Source of the DNA: Bacteroidales bacterium
GTDB lineage: Bacteria; Bacteroidota; Bacteroidia; Bacteroidales; PUMT01
Assembly (NCBI GenBank): GCA_007135095.1
Contig: SLJO01000214.1
Span: forward strand, 1 to 36,766
Length of the DNA stretch: 36,766 nt
Reading direction: 5' to 3'
Shown here piece after piece: positions 9,615 through 18,700 of the stretch. Position numbers and translations under genes: made by a program. How positions within the stretch are numbered: position 1 is the first letter of the stretch; each line of letters begins with the position of its first letter. A model generated the notes under the pieces. It was not told where the DNA came from. It made no database searches and worked only from the letters and a program-made list of their open reading frames with translations.

Positions 9615-11090
9615 ATGAAAACAACCATTTCTCAAATTTACAGGAAAATAATCTTTCTTCTTGGAGCATTACTTCTTGTTACTTTTGGCTCCTGCGATAA
9701 AGAAACGGAGCCGGCGCCAGAACCCATTGCGAGTTTTCAGTATGAAATCAGCGATGATAATTATCTGGAGGTTTCATTTACCAGTTTTTCGCAGAATGCT
9801 GTTTCTTATAGCTGGAATTTTGGCGATGGCGGAACTTCGACTGAGGCAAATCCTACGCATACTTATGCAGAGGCTGGTAGCTATAATGTGACGCTCACTG
9901 TAGAAAACGCTGACGGCGTACCTCATTCATTTTCTGAAACTATTGAAATTACTGATCCTGATGAAGCCCTAAAGTTGCTAACCGGTGAAACTTCGAAAAC
10001 ATGGCGGCTCTACAGGGAAGGAACAAGTATGGGTGTTGGTGAGAACATGGATAATCTTCGCGGATGGTGGTCACTTGAGAATGACGGATCTCGCCCCTGC
10101 AAGTACTTCCATGAATTTACATTCCACCTGGATGGTTCATATGTATTTGATGATAATGGATCTTTCTGGGGTGAAGGCGGTATATTCCCGGAAGAATTAG
10201 AGGGGACCTGTTTTGAAGCTGTCTCTTCCAATATGGTTAATGTGGATGGAGTAGATGTCAGCGCATGGCTAAGCGGCACTCATGCCTTTGAGTATGACCC
10301 TTCCACCGGCATGGTTACGCTTACAGGCGAAGGTGCCTGGATAGGCCTGCCCAAGGCTGGAACTGATGCCGAGGTAACGGTACCGCAAAACAATGTGACA
10401 TTTAAAATAAGTATCGAAGAGCATACCGGCTATGACCTTATGCATGTACTATTTGTATATGACTGGGGAGTTTGGGACTTCTCTTACGCTTCCTATTCAG
10501 ATCCTTCCCTTGAACCCGATGTAGTTGAAGAACAGGAGCCTGTAGTAGATCTTGAAAGCATTACTCCTGAAGAACTTGGCCACACCTTTGAGAGCGAAGA
10601 AAGTTTTGATTTGCTTGGATCATTAGGTGGTACATCAGTTATTACCCCTGGTGAAGATGATCCTGAAGATGATACTGCAACCAAAGTGGGTAAATTTGAA
10701 AGAACAAATGCTCAGTTTCAGGAGGCACAGTTGCGTGTATATCCAGAGCCCAAAAATATCCAGTTTGACAATTTCACTACAGTTTCTATTGAGGTTTATC
10801 TGCCCAGCACCAATACCTATGATCCCTTAACTAAAAAAGTTATTATTGGTTTTGGTGATGTACATACCACAGCAGAGTGGTGGACCAGATTGATTCAATA
10901 TGAATCAGATGAATTGGCATTGGATGAATGGGTGACCGTAACTTTCAACCTGGATGATCCATCATTTTCGTCCGCTGAAGGAGAAACAGTATTCGATCGT
11001 GAGGATCTGGATATGGTATTTATCCAGATCGGTGGTGGAGATCATACATCAGAAGGTACTTTCTATATACGTAATCTTATTTTTGAGTAG
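9615..11090 (+). CDS. PKD-domain lipoprotein, likely surface glycan-binding protein of the PUL
   Basis: Lipobox LLVTFGSCDKE; PKD domain (ASFQYEISDDNYLEVSFTSFSQNAVSYSWNFGDGGTSTEANPTHTYAEAGSYNVTLTVEN); position directly upstream of GH16/SusC/SusD. Confidence 0.75.
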   Translation: MKTTISQIYRKIIFLLGALLLVTFGSCDKETEPAPEPIASFQYEISDDNYLEVSFTSFSQNAVSYSWNFGDGGTSTEANPTHTYAEAGSYNVTLTVENADGVPHSFSETIEITDPDEALKLLTGETSKTWRLYREGTSMGVGENMDNLRGWWSLENDGSRPCKYFHEFTFHLDGSYVFDDNGSFWGEGGIFPEELEGTCFEAVSSNMVNVDGVDVSAWLSGTHAFEYDPSTGMVTLTGEGAWIGLPKAGTDAEVTVPQNNVTFKISIEEHTGYDLMHVLFVYDWGVWDFSYASYSDPSLEPDVVEEQEPVVDLESITPEELGHTFESEESFDLLGSLGGTSVITPGEDDPEDDTATKVGKFERTNAQFQEAQLRVYPEPKNIQFDNFTTVSIEVYLPSTNTYDPLTKKVIIGFGDVHTTAEWWTRLIQYESDELALDEWVTVTFNLDDPSFSSAEGETVFDREDLDMVFIQIGGGDHTSEGTFYIRNLIFE

Positions 11091-11105
11091 GTTTGGGTCG
11101 TTTTC

Positions 11106-11140
11106 AGAGCTATGACCCGGAAGGGTCATAGCTCTTTTTT
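11106..11140 (+). terminator. Strong intrinsic terminator/attenuator between the PKD lipoprotein and GH16 genes
   Basis: Perfect 13-bp stem AGAGCTATGACCC - GGAA - GGGTCATAGCTCT followed by a T-run, immediately before AAAAGGAGCAATAATG. Confidence 0.85.
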
Positions 11141-11153
11141 AAAAGGAGCAATA

Positions 11154-12263
11154 ATGCAATTACGGCGTCATTACTTTTATTATCTGGTTATTATTCTTGT
11201 AAATCTTTCCTGTGATAAAGCGGATTCTATTTCAACAGATGATCCATCTCATCTTATAGTTGATATCACACAATCCGAAGAAAACCCGGGGACTATATTT
11301 ATTCAGGCTACTGCTGAAAATGCCACTGAATATCATTTATACATTGGATCCGGCAATGAACCGACAGCTGTAAATTCTTCAGGGTCGTTTGAATATGAAT
11401 TTATACAGCCCGGGTATTACCAGGTTGAGGTGCGGGCTTATGGCTCTTCCGGCCGGTATATCAGGGCATCAAGGCAAATATTGGTTGACTTGAGCAGGGA
11501 TGTTCCTGTAGAGACCGGCTATATTTCACCCTTAACTTATGAAGGATATGAGCTGGTCTGGAATGATGAGTTTGATGGTACAAATATAGATCCTGCAAAC
11601 TGGGTATTTGAAACAGGTACGGGATGCCCCCAGTTATGTGGCTGGGGAAACAATGAGTTGCAGTATTACCGGCAGGAAAATGCCTGGGTAGAAGAAGGGG
11701 TTTTAACTATCGAAGCAAGGGAAGAGAGTTTTCAGGGAAGCAGGTATACCTCGGCACGGATGAAAACACAGGAAAAAAAGTCATTTAAGTATGGAAGGAT
11801 TGATATCCGGGCGTTGCTTCCAATGGGACAAGGTATCTGGCCGGCACTCTGGATGCTCGGAAATGATATAACAACCGTTGGCTGGCCAAAATGTGGTGAG
11901 ATTGACATCATGGAGATGATTGGTGGCAGGGGAAGGGAAAACCAGGTGCACGGAACTGTCCACTGGGATATTGACGGACATGTAAATGCCGGTGGATCAT
12001 ATACCAGGCAAACTGGCACTTTCGCCGATGAATATCATGTATTTACAATCATTTGGGACGAGACCACCATTAAATGGTTTGTAAATGATAACCAGTTCTA
12101 CGTAATTGATATTACACCCGGTCATATGACAGAGTTTCACCAGGAGTTTTTCTTTATTTTCAATGTGGCTGTAGGTGGGAACTGGCCGGGCAGTCCTGAT
12201 GAAACAACAGTTTTCCCTCAGCAAATGAAGGTGGATTATATTCGGGTATTTCAAAAGAAATGA
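11154..12263 (+). CDS. Glycoside hydrolase family 16 (beta-1,3/1,3-1,4-glucanase-like) lipoprotein
   Basis: GH16 signatures WNDEFDGTNIDPANWVFETG, YTSARMKTQEKKSFKYGRIDIRALLPMGQGIWPALWMLG, and catalytic motif GEIDIMEMIGG. The listed start (11112) lies inside the terminator hairpin; ATG 11154 follows AAGGAG and gives lipoprotein leader MQLRRHYFYYLVIILVNLSC. Confidence 0.9.
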   Translation: MQLRRHYFYYLVIILVNLSCDKADSISTDDPSHLIVDITQSEENPGTIFIQATAENATEYHLYIGSGNEPTAVNSSGSFEYEFIQPGYYQVEVRAYGSSGRYIRASRQILVDLSRDVPVETGYISPLTYEGYELVWNDEFDGTNIDPANWVFETGTGCPQLCGWGNNELQYYRQENAWVEEGVLTIEAREESFQGSRYTSARMKTQEKKSFKYGRIDIRALLPMGQGIWPALWMLGNDITTVGWPKCGEIDIMEMIGGRGRENQVHGTVHWDIDGHVNAGGSYTRQTGTFADEYHVFTIIWDETTIKWFVNDNQFYVIDITPGHMTEFHQEFFFIFNVAVGGNWPGSPDETTVFPQQMKVDYIRVFQKK

Positions 12264-12307
12264 TTAAATGAAGAGTTCTTCAAAATGGAACAATAATAAA
12301 TTATTAT

Positions 12308-15300
12308 ATGAAAGCACAGTTTGTCAGACTATTCCTGGTATTGGGGATTACATTATTTCCTGGTATTTTATTTGCACAGCAACATACTATAGAGGGGATC
12401 GTCAGAGATGCAGAAACAGGTGAGCTAATACCCGGGGCGGCCGTTATGGAACAGGGGACAATACATGGCACCGTCACCGATCCCGATGGAAATTTTACCC
12501 TGACCGTTTCGAGCCCCGATGCCACACTTGCAATTTCATTTGTTGGTTACCAGACAGCGGATGTCCCTGTCAATGGTCTTTCATTCATCGAAGTAAATCT
12601 TAGTGTACAGTTAACTGAGCTTGATGAGATTGTGGTAATTGGTTATGGAACACAAAAAAAGAGGGTTGTAACAGGTGCAATTTCAACAGTGAGTGCCGAT
12701 GATATTGCTGCTACGCCAACTCTTCGAATAGACCAGGCCATGCAGGGACGTACTGCAGGTGTGCAGGTAACCAATCTGTCGGGACAGCCGGGTGAAGCTC
12801 CAACGGTTCGGATAAGGGGAGCCGGTACAACCGGAAATGCTGAACCGCTTTATATAGTTGACGGAATGGCTGTTCAAAGCATAGATTACCTCAACCCCGG
12901 CGACATAGAATCAATAGATGTCCTGAAAGACGCTGCTTCAGCTGCAATATACGGGGCAAGGGCTGCCAATGGCGTAGTGCTGATCACTACCAAGGGAGGC
13001 AGTCCGGGTGTGATGAGTGTTACCTATTCAGGATACCATGGCATACAAAATGTTGCCAGAACAATTGACATTCTGGATGCCGACCAGTACCGGATGCTTA
13101 TGAATGAAGGAGCCCGGAATGCCGGTTTATCAGAACCATTTGATCTGATGGAAATTCCAAGGCATAATACAAACTGGCAGGACCATCTGTTCCAGGAAAA
13201 TGCACCAATGGCAAATCATGAATTGTCAGTGTCAGGGGGAACTGAAAACTCCACCTACGCTTCTTCAATATCATACTTTACCCAGCAGGGGATCATTGGC
13301 GGCGACAGGTCACAATTCGACCGCATGTCGGGCAGGCTTAACACCAGGCACCAGGTGAACAGTAATTTTAATTTTGGAAGCAATATTGCGTATTCACACC
13401 TCAGGCAGCGGGGTATTGCCAGCAACCAGTCATTCAACAGTGCATACAGCAGCGCCCTGAACCTGGATCCGCTAACACCGCTCTTTGTAGAGGATGAAGA
13501 CATTCTCAACACCTTTCCCTATGCAACTGAACCTGTTGTCACAAGCCCCGATGGAAGAGTATACGGAATTTCCAGGCATGTTGGTGCTGAAATTGTGAAT
13601 CCCCTTGCTTTACTGGAGATCCAGACCGGGAGAAACCGGTCAGATAAAATTGTCGGTAATGTTTTTGGCGAACTTGAAATCATTGAGGGGTTAAAACTTC
13701 ATACAAGCCTCGGGATCGATCTGGCATATTCCCTGAATGATTCCCACACGCCACTGTTCTATCTGAATGGAGCGCAGCTGAATGTTGATAAAACAAACGT
13801 TTCCAAAAACATAGGCAGGTTCTATACCTGGCAATTTGAGAATACCCTTAACTATTCCAGGCAGGTCGATGACCACAATTTCTCCGTTCTTGCCGGAACC
13901 ACTGCCAGCAAGTTTAACTTTGAGGACTTGTCCGGATTCAACGCTGATGTCCCGATTAATGATCCCAATCATGTATATCTCAATATGGCAACCGATACAG
14001 TCTGGACTGCATTCGGCGGTGCCGCTCATTCTTCCCTTTTGTCAGCATTTGGTCGTATAACTTATGACTATAAGAGTAAGTATTCTTTTACCGGGATTAT
14101 CAGAAGGGACGGATCATCAAAATTCGGTCCCAACACCAGGTATGGTATTTTCCCTTCATTAGGTGTTTCTTGGGTGCTCAGCGATGAGGATTTTATCCCG
14201 GACCTGGGCCCGGTGAATTTTCTTAAGTTAAGAGCTTCCTGGGGTATTAATGGTAACCAGGAAATAGGCAACTACCAGTTTATTTCGGTAATGGATAAAA
14301 GCCGGGGATATATCTTCGGCGGGGGCAGAATGTTTGGGGCATCTCCTGCGTATATCGAAAATGCCGATATTCACTGGGAGGAATCAGAGCAGTTTAACAT
14401 TGCCCTTGATGCAGGTGCCTTCAATAACCGGCTTATCGGATCGATTGATTATTACGTCAAAACCACCGGCGGATTGCTTGAAGTAATTCCAATTCCTGCA
14501 CATGTCGGCAATAGTCCCCCGTTTGCAAATGTCGGGAGCGTCCGGAACAGAGGCATTGAACTGGCAATTGACTGGCGGCATGTTACAAACAGGTTACGTT
14601 ACTCAGTGGGCATTAATGGTGCATACAACCAGAACAGAATGACCAGAATAGGCAATGAAGAAGGAGTGCTGCCAGGTGCAACCTGGGCAGTTGCCGGCAT
14701 GGTAACGCGGACTGAGCTGGGTAAGCCCATTGCCCATTTCTGGGGCTATAAGACCGATGGTATATTCCAGAGTATGGAGGAGGTTTATCAGCACATCGGT
14801 CCGACCGGGAGGCAGCTTCAGCCCAGAGCAAGGCCCGGCGATGTGCGGTTTGTGGATGTTAACGGAGATGGTGTTATCAATGAAAATGACAGGACTATGA
14901 TCGGTAATCCGACTCCTCCGCTGACCTTTGGTATGAATGGCTCGGTAGAATACAGTCAGTTTGATATCTCAATGTATTTTGTCGGAAGCTATGGAAACGA
15001 TGTTTTTAACGGAGCGCAAAGGCAGGACCTTCGCTTTACCAACAGATCAACCGCCATTCTGGATCGCTGGACCGGTGAAGGCACTTCTTCGACTGTTCCC
15101 AGATATACATGGATTGATGTTAACAACAATTACCGGGTATCAGACCTGTACATTGAAGACGGTTCCTTTATAAGGTTAAAGAATATTCAGGTTGGTTATA
15201 CTTTTAGCGACAGGTTTCAAAACCGGATTAATGCAACTAATCTGAGAATTTATGCCTCTGCTGAAAACCTGCTGACAATTACCCAGTACACTGGTGCTGA

Positions 15301-15400
15301 TCCTGAAATCGGTGCCATGAGTCCATTTGATATCGGTATTGACAGGGGAATTTATCCACAGGCCAGAATCTGGCGGATGGGAGTAACCATGACATTTTAA
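12308..15400 (+). CDS. SusC/RagA-family TonB-dependent outer membrane transporter
   Basis: Carboxypeptidase-regulatory-like N-terminus (IEGIVRDAETGELIPGAAVMEQGTIHGTVTDPDGNFTL), TonB box/plug (LDEIVVIGYGTQKKRVVTGAISTVSADDI, VLKDAASAAIYGARAANGVVLITTKGG), C-terminal aromatic strand. Confidence 0.97.
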   Translation: MKAQFVRLFLVLGITLFPGILFAQQHTIEGIVRDAETGELIPGAAVMEQGTIHGTVTDPDGNFTLTVSSPDATLAISFVGYQTADVPVNGLSFIEVNLSVQLTELDEIVVIGYGTQKKRVVTGAISTVSADDIAATPTLRIDQAMQGRTAGVQVTNLSGQPGEAPTVRIRGAGTTGNAEPLYIVDGMAVQSIDYLNPGDIESIDVLKDAASAAIYGARAANGVVLITTKGGSPGVMSVTYSGYHGIQNVARTIDILDADQYRMLMNEGARNAGLSEPFDLMEIPRHNTNWQDHLFQENAPMANHELSVSGGTENSTYASSISYFTQQGIIGGDRSQFDRMSGRLNTRHQVNSNFNFGSNIAYSHLRQRGIASNQSFNSAYSSALNLDPLTPLFVEDEDILNTFPYATEPVVTSPDGRVYGISRHVGAEIVNPLALLEIQTGRNRSDKIVGNVFGELEIIEGLKLHTSLGIDLAYSLNDSHTPLFYLNGAQLNVDKTNVSKNIGRFYTWQFENTLNYSRQVDDHNFSVLAGTTASKFNFEDLSGFNADVPINDPNHVYLNMATDTVWTAFGGAAHSSLLSAFGRITYDYKSKYSFTGIIRRDGSSKFGPNTRYGIFPSLGVSWVLSDEDFIPDLGPVNFLKLRASWGINGNQEIGNYQFISVMDKSRGYIFGGGRMFGASPAYIENADIHWEESEQFNIALDAGAFNNRLIGSIDYYVKTTGGLLEVIPIPAHVGNSPPFANVGSVRNRGIELAIDWRHVTNRLRYSVGINGAYNQNRMTRIGNEEGVLPGATWAVAGMVTRTELGKPIAHFWGYKTDGIFQSMEEVYQHIGPTGRQLQPRARPGDVRFVDVNGDGVINENDRTMIGNPTPPLTFGMNGSVEYSQFDISMYFVGSYGNDVFNGAQRQDLRFTNRSTAILDRWTGEGTSSTVPRYTWIDVNNNYRVSDLYIEDGSFIRLKNIQVGYTFSDRFQNRINATNLRIYASAENLLTITQYTGADPEIGAMSPFDIGIDRGIYPQARIWRMGVTMTF

Positions 15401-15411
15401 TCAAACAAGCT

Positions 15412-16962
15412 ATGAAGAGATACTTATTTAATACCGCAAAAGCATTTATTGTTGTATTGCTTTTAACTGGTTGCGATGATTTTCTGGACCTGCATCCTCT
15501 TGACCAGGAAGTTTCATCAAATTTCTACCAGACAGAAGATCATGCTATGCAGGCCCTGGTTGCCGTTTACGATGTGTTGACCTATCAGTCAACTCCTGGT
15601 GTTGCATGGGCTCCATTTATTACGGTGTCTGATATACTTTCTGATGACGCCTATGCCGGTGGTTCTGATGCAAATGACGGGATGCAGCAGCAGGAGATGA
15701 ATACTTTTAATATTCCAACAACCAACACAATTGTCCATTCCATCTGGATAAAGAATTATATTGGCATTTACAGGGCAAATCTGTTTTTGGAAATTATTGA
15801 TGACATACAGGCAACCAGCAGTTTTAAGGCCAGGACCATAGCAGAAGCCAGGTTCCTGAGAGCTTATTTTAATTTTGAACAGGTTCGCTTCTTTGAAAAT
15901 ATACCACTGCTTACATCTACCATAAAAGGGCCTTCAGAATACGAACAGGAACAAAATACACCCAAAGAGGTTTACGATCAGATTGCTTTGGATCTTGTAG
16001 AGGCAATTCCCGGTTTACCGGGAAGTGTCCCCTCAGCTGAGGCAGGGAGAATAACCAAATGGGCAGCCCAGGCATTGCTTGCAAGGGTTTACCTGTTTTA
16101 CAACGGAGTTTACGGGGGTGACCTGAATGCAGGAGCCACCACGGTTAACCAGGCACTTGTTATGGGATATCTTGAGGATTTGATTGAAAACAGTGGTCAT
16201 GACCTGTTTCCCGATTACGGGCACAATTTCAGTCTGGTGGGAGAATTCGGAATAGAATCGGTTTTTGAAATATCTTACGGTGATACGCCTCCCTGGTGGG
16301 ACTGGGGTTATGTAAGGGGTGGCAATGGAAACCTGTCTGCACAAATGCAGGGGCCAAGGGTAACCGGTTCCCAGAAATGGAACCGGGGATGGAGTTTTGC
16401 TCCGGTAAGCCATAAGCTTGCACTTGATTTGGCTGATGATCCGAGATTTGCGTATACCATTCTGACTGAAGAGGAACTTGACGGCAACTTAGTCAAAGGC
16501 TATCAGCATACCGGGTATTTCTCCAAAAAGTACAGCTCCGATGCAGAGCACTGGGGGTCCGGCGGGCAGTTTGAACTCAACAGAACCTGCAATCACCGTG
16601 TGATCCGCTTTTCCGATGTGCTCCTTATGGCAGCTGAACTCGGAAGTCCCAATGCGCAACAATACCTCGATCGCGTCAGGGCCAGGGTCGGGTTAACAAG
16701 TGTTCCTGCAACCCCCGAGAATATTTTCCGGGAAAGAAGGCTGGAATTATCCCTTGAGGGAATCAGGTATTACGATGTGATCAGACGCGGACTGACATAT
16801 GCTGCACAGGAATTGACACATTCTGTACGGGGGCCCAATTATATGGGTGACCAGGAAATATTCTCTGTTACATTCAATCCTGCCATCAAAGGGTTTCTGC
16901 CTGTTCCACAAACAGAGATTGACCTTTCTGCAGGAGTACTTGTCCAAAACGATGGTTATTAG
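15412..16962 (+). CDS. SusD/RagB-family outer membrane lipoprotein
   Basis: Lipobox VVLLLTGCDDFLDLHPLDQEVSSNFYQTEDHA; EARFLRAYFNFEQVRFFENIPLLT; C-terminal RERRLELSLEGIRYYDVIRRG. Confidence 0.97.
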   Translation: MKRYLFNTAKAFIVVLLLTGCDDFLDLHPLDQEVSSNFYQTEDHAMQALVAVYDVLTYQSTPGVAWAPFITVSDILSDDAYAGGSDANDGMQQQEMNTFNIPTTNTIVHSIWIKNYIGIYRANLFLEIIDDIQATSSFKARTIAEARFLRAYFNFEQVRFFENIPLLTSTIKGPSEYEQEQNTPKEVYDQIALDLVEAIPGLPGSVPSAEAGRITKWAAQALLARVYLFYNGVYGGDLNAGATTVNQALVMGYLEDLIENSGHDLFPDYGHNFSLVGEFGIESVFEISYGDTPPWWDWGYVRGGNGNLSAQMQGPRVTGSQKWNRGWSFAPVSHKLALDLADDPRFAYTILTEEELDGNLVKGYQHTGYFSKKYSSDAEHWGSGGQFELNRTCNHRVIRFSDVLLMAAELGSPNAQQYLDRVRARVGLTSVPATPENIFRERRLELSLEGIRYYDVIRRGLTYAAQELTHSVRGPNYMGDQEIFSVTFNPAIKGFLPVPQTEIDLSAGVLVQNDGY

Positions 16963-17126
16963 GACTGTCTAAGGCAATTTGAGATTTTTCCGGACGACAG
17001 GTTAGTTTAACAATTGCAGAAGCACCAATTGCAATTAAATGCTCGGAAACCTGAAATCATGATCCATTGCTGACAAATAAACAGGGAGAAGAACTGCAAT
17101 TACATGCTTATGAACTATGACCAGAA

Positions 17127-18695
17127 ATGAATAAAAAGGCCTACACTGTCTTTATCTCACTCGTCGTTGCTCTTGGTGGTTTTCTGCTTGGGTTTGAAAG
17201 TGCAGTTATTTCAGGTGCAACTCCTTTTTACCAGGGAACATTCGGTCTTTATCCCAGGTCCATGCTCATTGGATTTTCTGTAAGTTCGCTGATTTTGGGA
17301 GTTATCATCGGTAATATTGTTGCAGGGAGATTGGCCGACCGTTTTGGTCGTCGTAAGATACTAATGTATACTGCAATCCTGTTTATAATCAATGCAGCCT
17401 TTAATGCATTTGCATACGATATCATTGGTTTTATAAGTGGTCGTCTCATTGGCGGGTTAGGTGTGGGAATGGCTATTCTCATTGCTCCGATGTACATTGC
17501 AGAAATTGCTCCCCGAAAACTTCGTGGTACTTTGGTCACCTTCAGTCAGCTCAACATTGCACTCGGATTTTCTATTGCGTTATTCTCGAATTACTACTTC
17601 CAGCAAACCATATCCGACCCCGTCTTTAAATGGAGGATTATGCTGGGTGCAGAGGCCCTGCCCGCACTGCTATACTTAATCTTACTGTTTTTTATACCCA
17701 GAAGTCCAAGATGGTTACTGCAAAAAGGACTGGGAGATGAGGCACAAAGCGTGCTTGTGAAAATTCATGGGCCGGAACAATCTGTATTTGAGCATAGCGA
17801 AATTATCAATAGCCTCAACCAGGAGGATATAAAAGAAAACGCCCGCTGGGCTGATGTTTTCTCAAAAAGAATGAAAACGGTTCTGATAATTGGTTTTGGA
17901 ATCGTTTTTTTTCAGCAGATAACAGGTATCAGTGCAATCTTTTACTATGCGCCAATGATCTTCGAGATGGCTGGCGGGGGCATGGATGCTTCATATTTAC
18001 AGGCTGCAATCCTGGGAGTTACATTTGTGGTTATGACTGTTGTGGCAATCCTGCTTATTGACAGGTTGGGCCGCAAGCCCCTTCTTTATACAGGTGCTGC
18101 AGGTATCTGTATTTCACTTGCCATAGTAGGCTTATCTTTTGAAAACGCAAAGTACACCATTGATAGGAAATCATTGGGAACCCTGATGGAAGAGGTTGTA
18201 CAACTGGATGTTGATGAACATCATGTTGAAAATATTATGCGATTAAACCAATTAAAGGATAATGCCTTTGGCAGTGAGCTGTCATTTTTTCGTTTAATCA
18301 AACAAACGGTGGGTCTGGATACCTACAACAGTTTTAAAGGGATAATATTGAAGCATTCTATCAGTGTTAATCCCTTGTGGATTCTACTCGGGCTGGTAAT
18401 GTTTGTAGCCTCTTTTGCCATTTCACTAGGGCCTGTAATGTGGACATTGCTCTCAGAAATTTTTCCCAATAAGCTTCGTGGTCTGGCAATATCCGTAATG
18501 GGTTTCTGGAATTCCATTGTGAGTTACTTTGTAGTTATTATTTTTCCTGTACAGCTGGAGTATATAGGATCAACCGCAACCTTTTTTATCTTTTCATTTT
18601 TTGGGTTGCTGACCCTTTTCTTCGTGCGGCGATACGTTCCTGAAACAAAGGGAAAATCATTGGAGGAACTCGAATCTGAACTTGTAAAACAATAA
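17127..18695 (+). CDS. Sugar-porter family MFS transporter
   Basis: GRLADRFGRRKIL, PRKLRGTLVTFSQLNIALG, PRSPRWLLQKG, FFQQITGISAIFYYAP, DRLGRKPLL, LGPVMWTLLSEIFPNKLRGLAIS, PETKGKSLEELE. Confidence 0.93.
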   Translation: MNKKAYTVFISLVVALGGFLLGFESAVISGATPFYQGTFGLYPRSMLIGFSVSSLILGVIIGNIVAGRLADRFGRRKILMYTAILFIINAAFNAFAYDIIGFISGRLIGGLGVGMAILIAPMYIAEIAPRKLRGTLVTFSQLNIALGFSIALFSNYYFQQTISDPVFKWRIMLGAEALPALLYLILLFFIPRSPRWLLQKGLGDEAQSVLVKIHGPEQSVFEHSEIINSLNQEDIKENARWADVFSKRMKTVLIIGFGIVFFQQITGISAIFYYAPMIFEMAGGGMDASYLQAAILGVTFVVMTVVAILLIDRLGRKPLLYTGAAGICISLAIVGLSFENAKYTIDRKSLGTLMEEVVQLDVDEHHVENIMRLNQLKDNAFGSELSFFRLIKQTVGLDTYNSFKGIILKHSISVNPLWILLGLVMFVASFAISLGPVMWTLLSEIFPNKLRGLAISVMGFWNSIVSYFVVIIFPVQLEYIGSTATFFIFSFFGLLTLFFVRRYVPETKGKSLEELESELVKQ

Positions 18696-18700
18696 CTATT

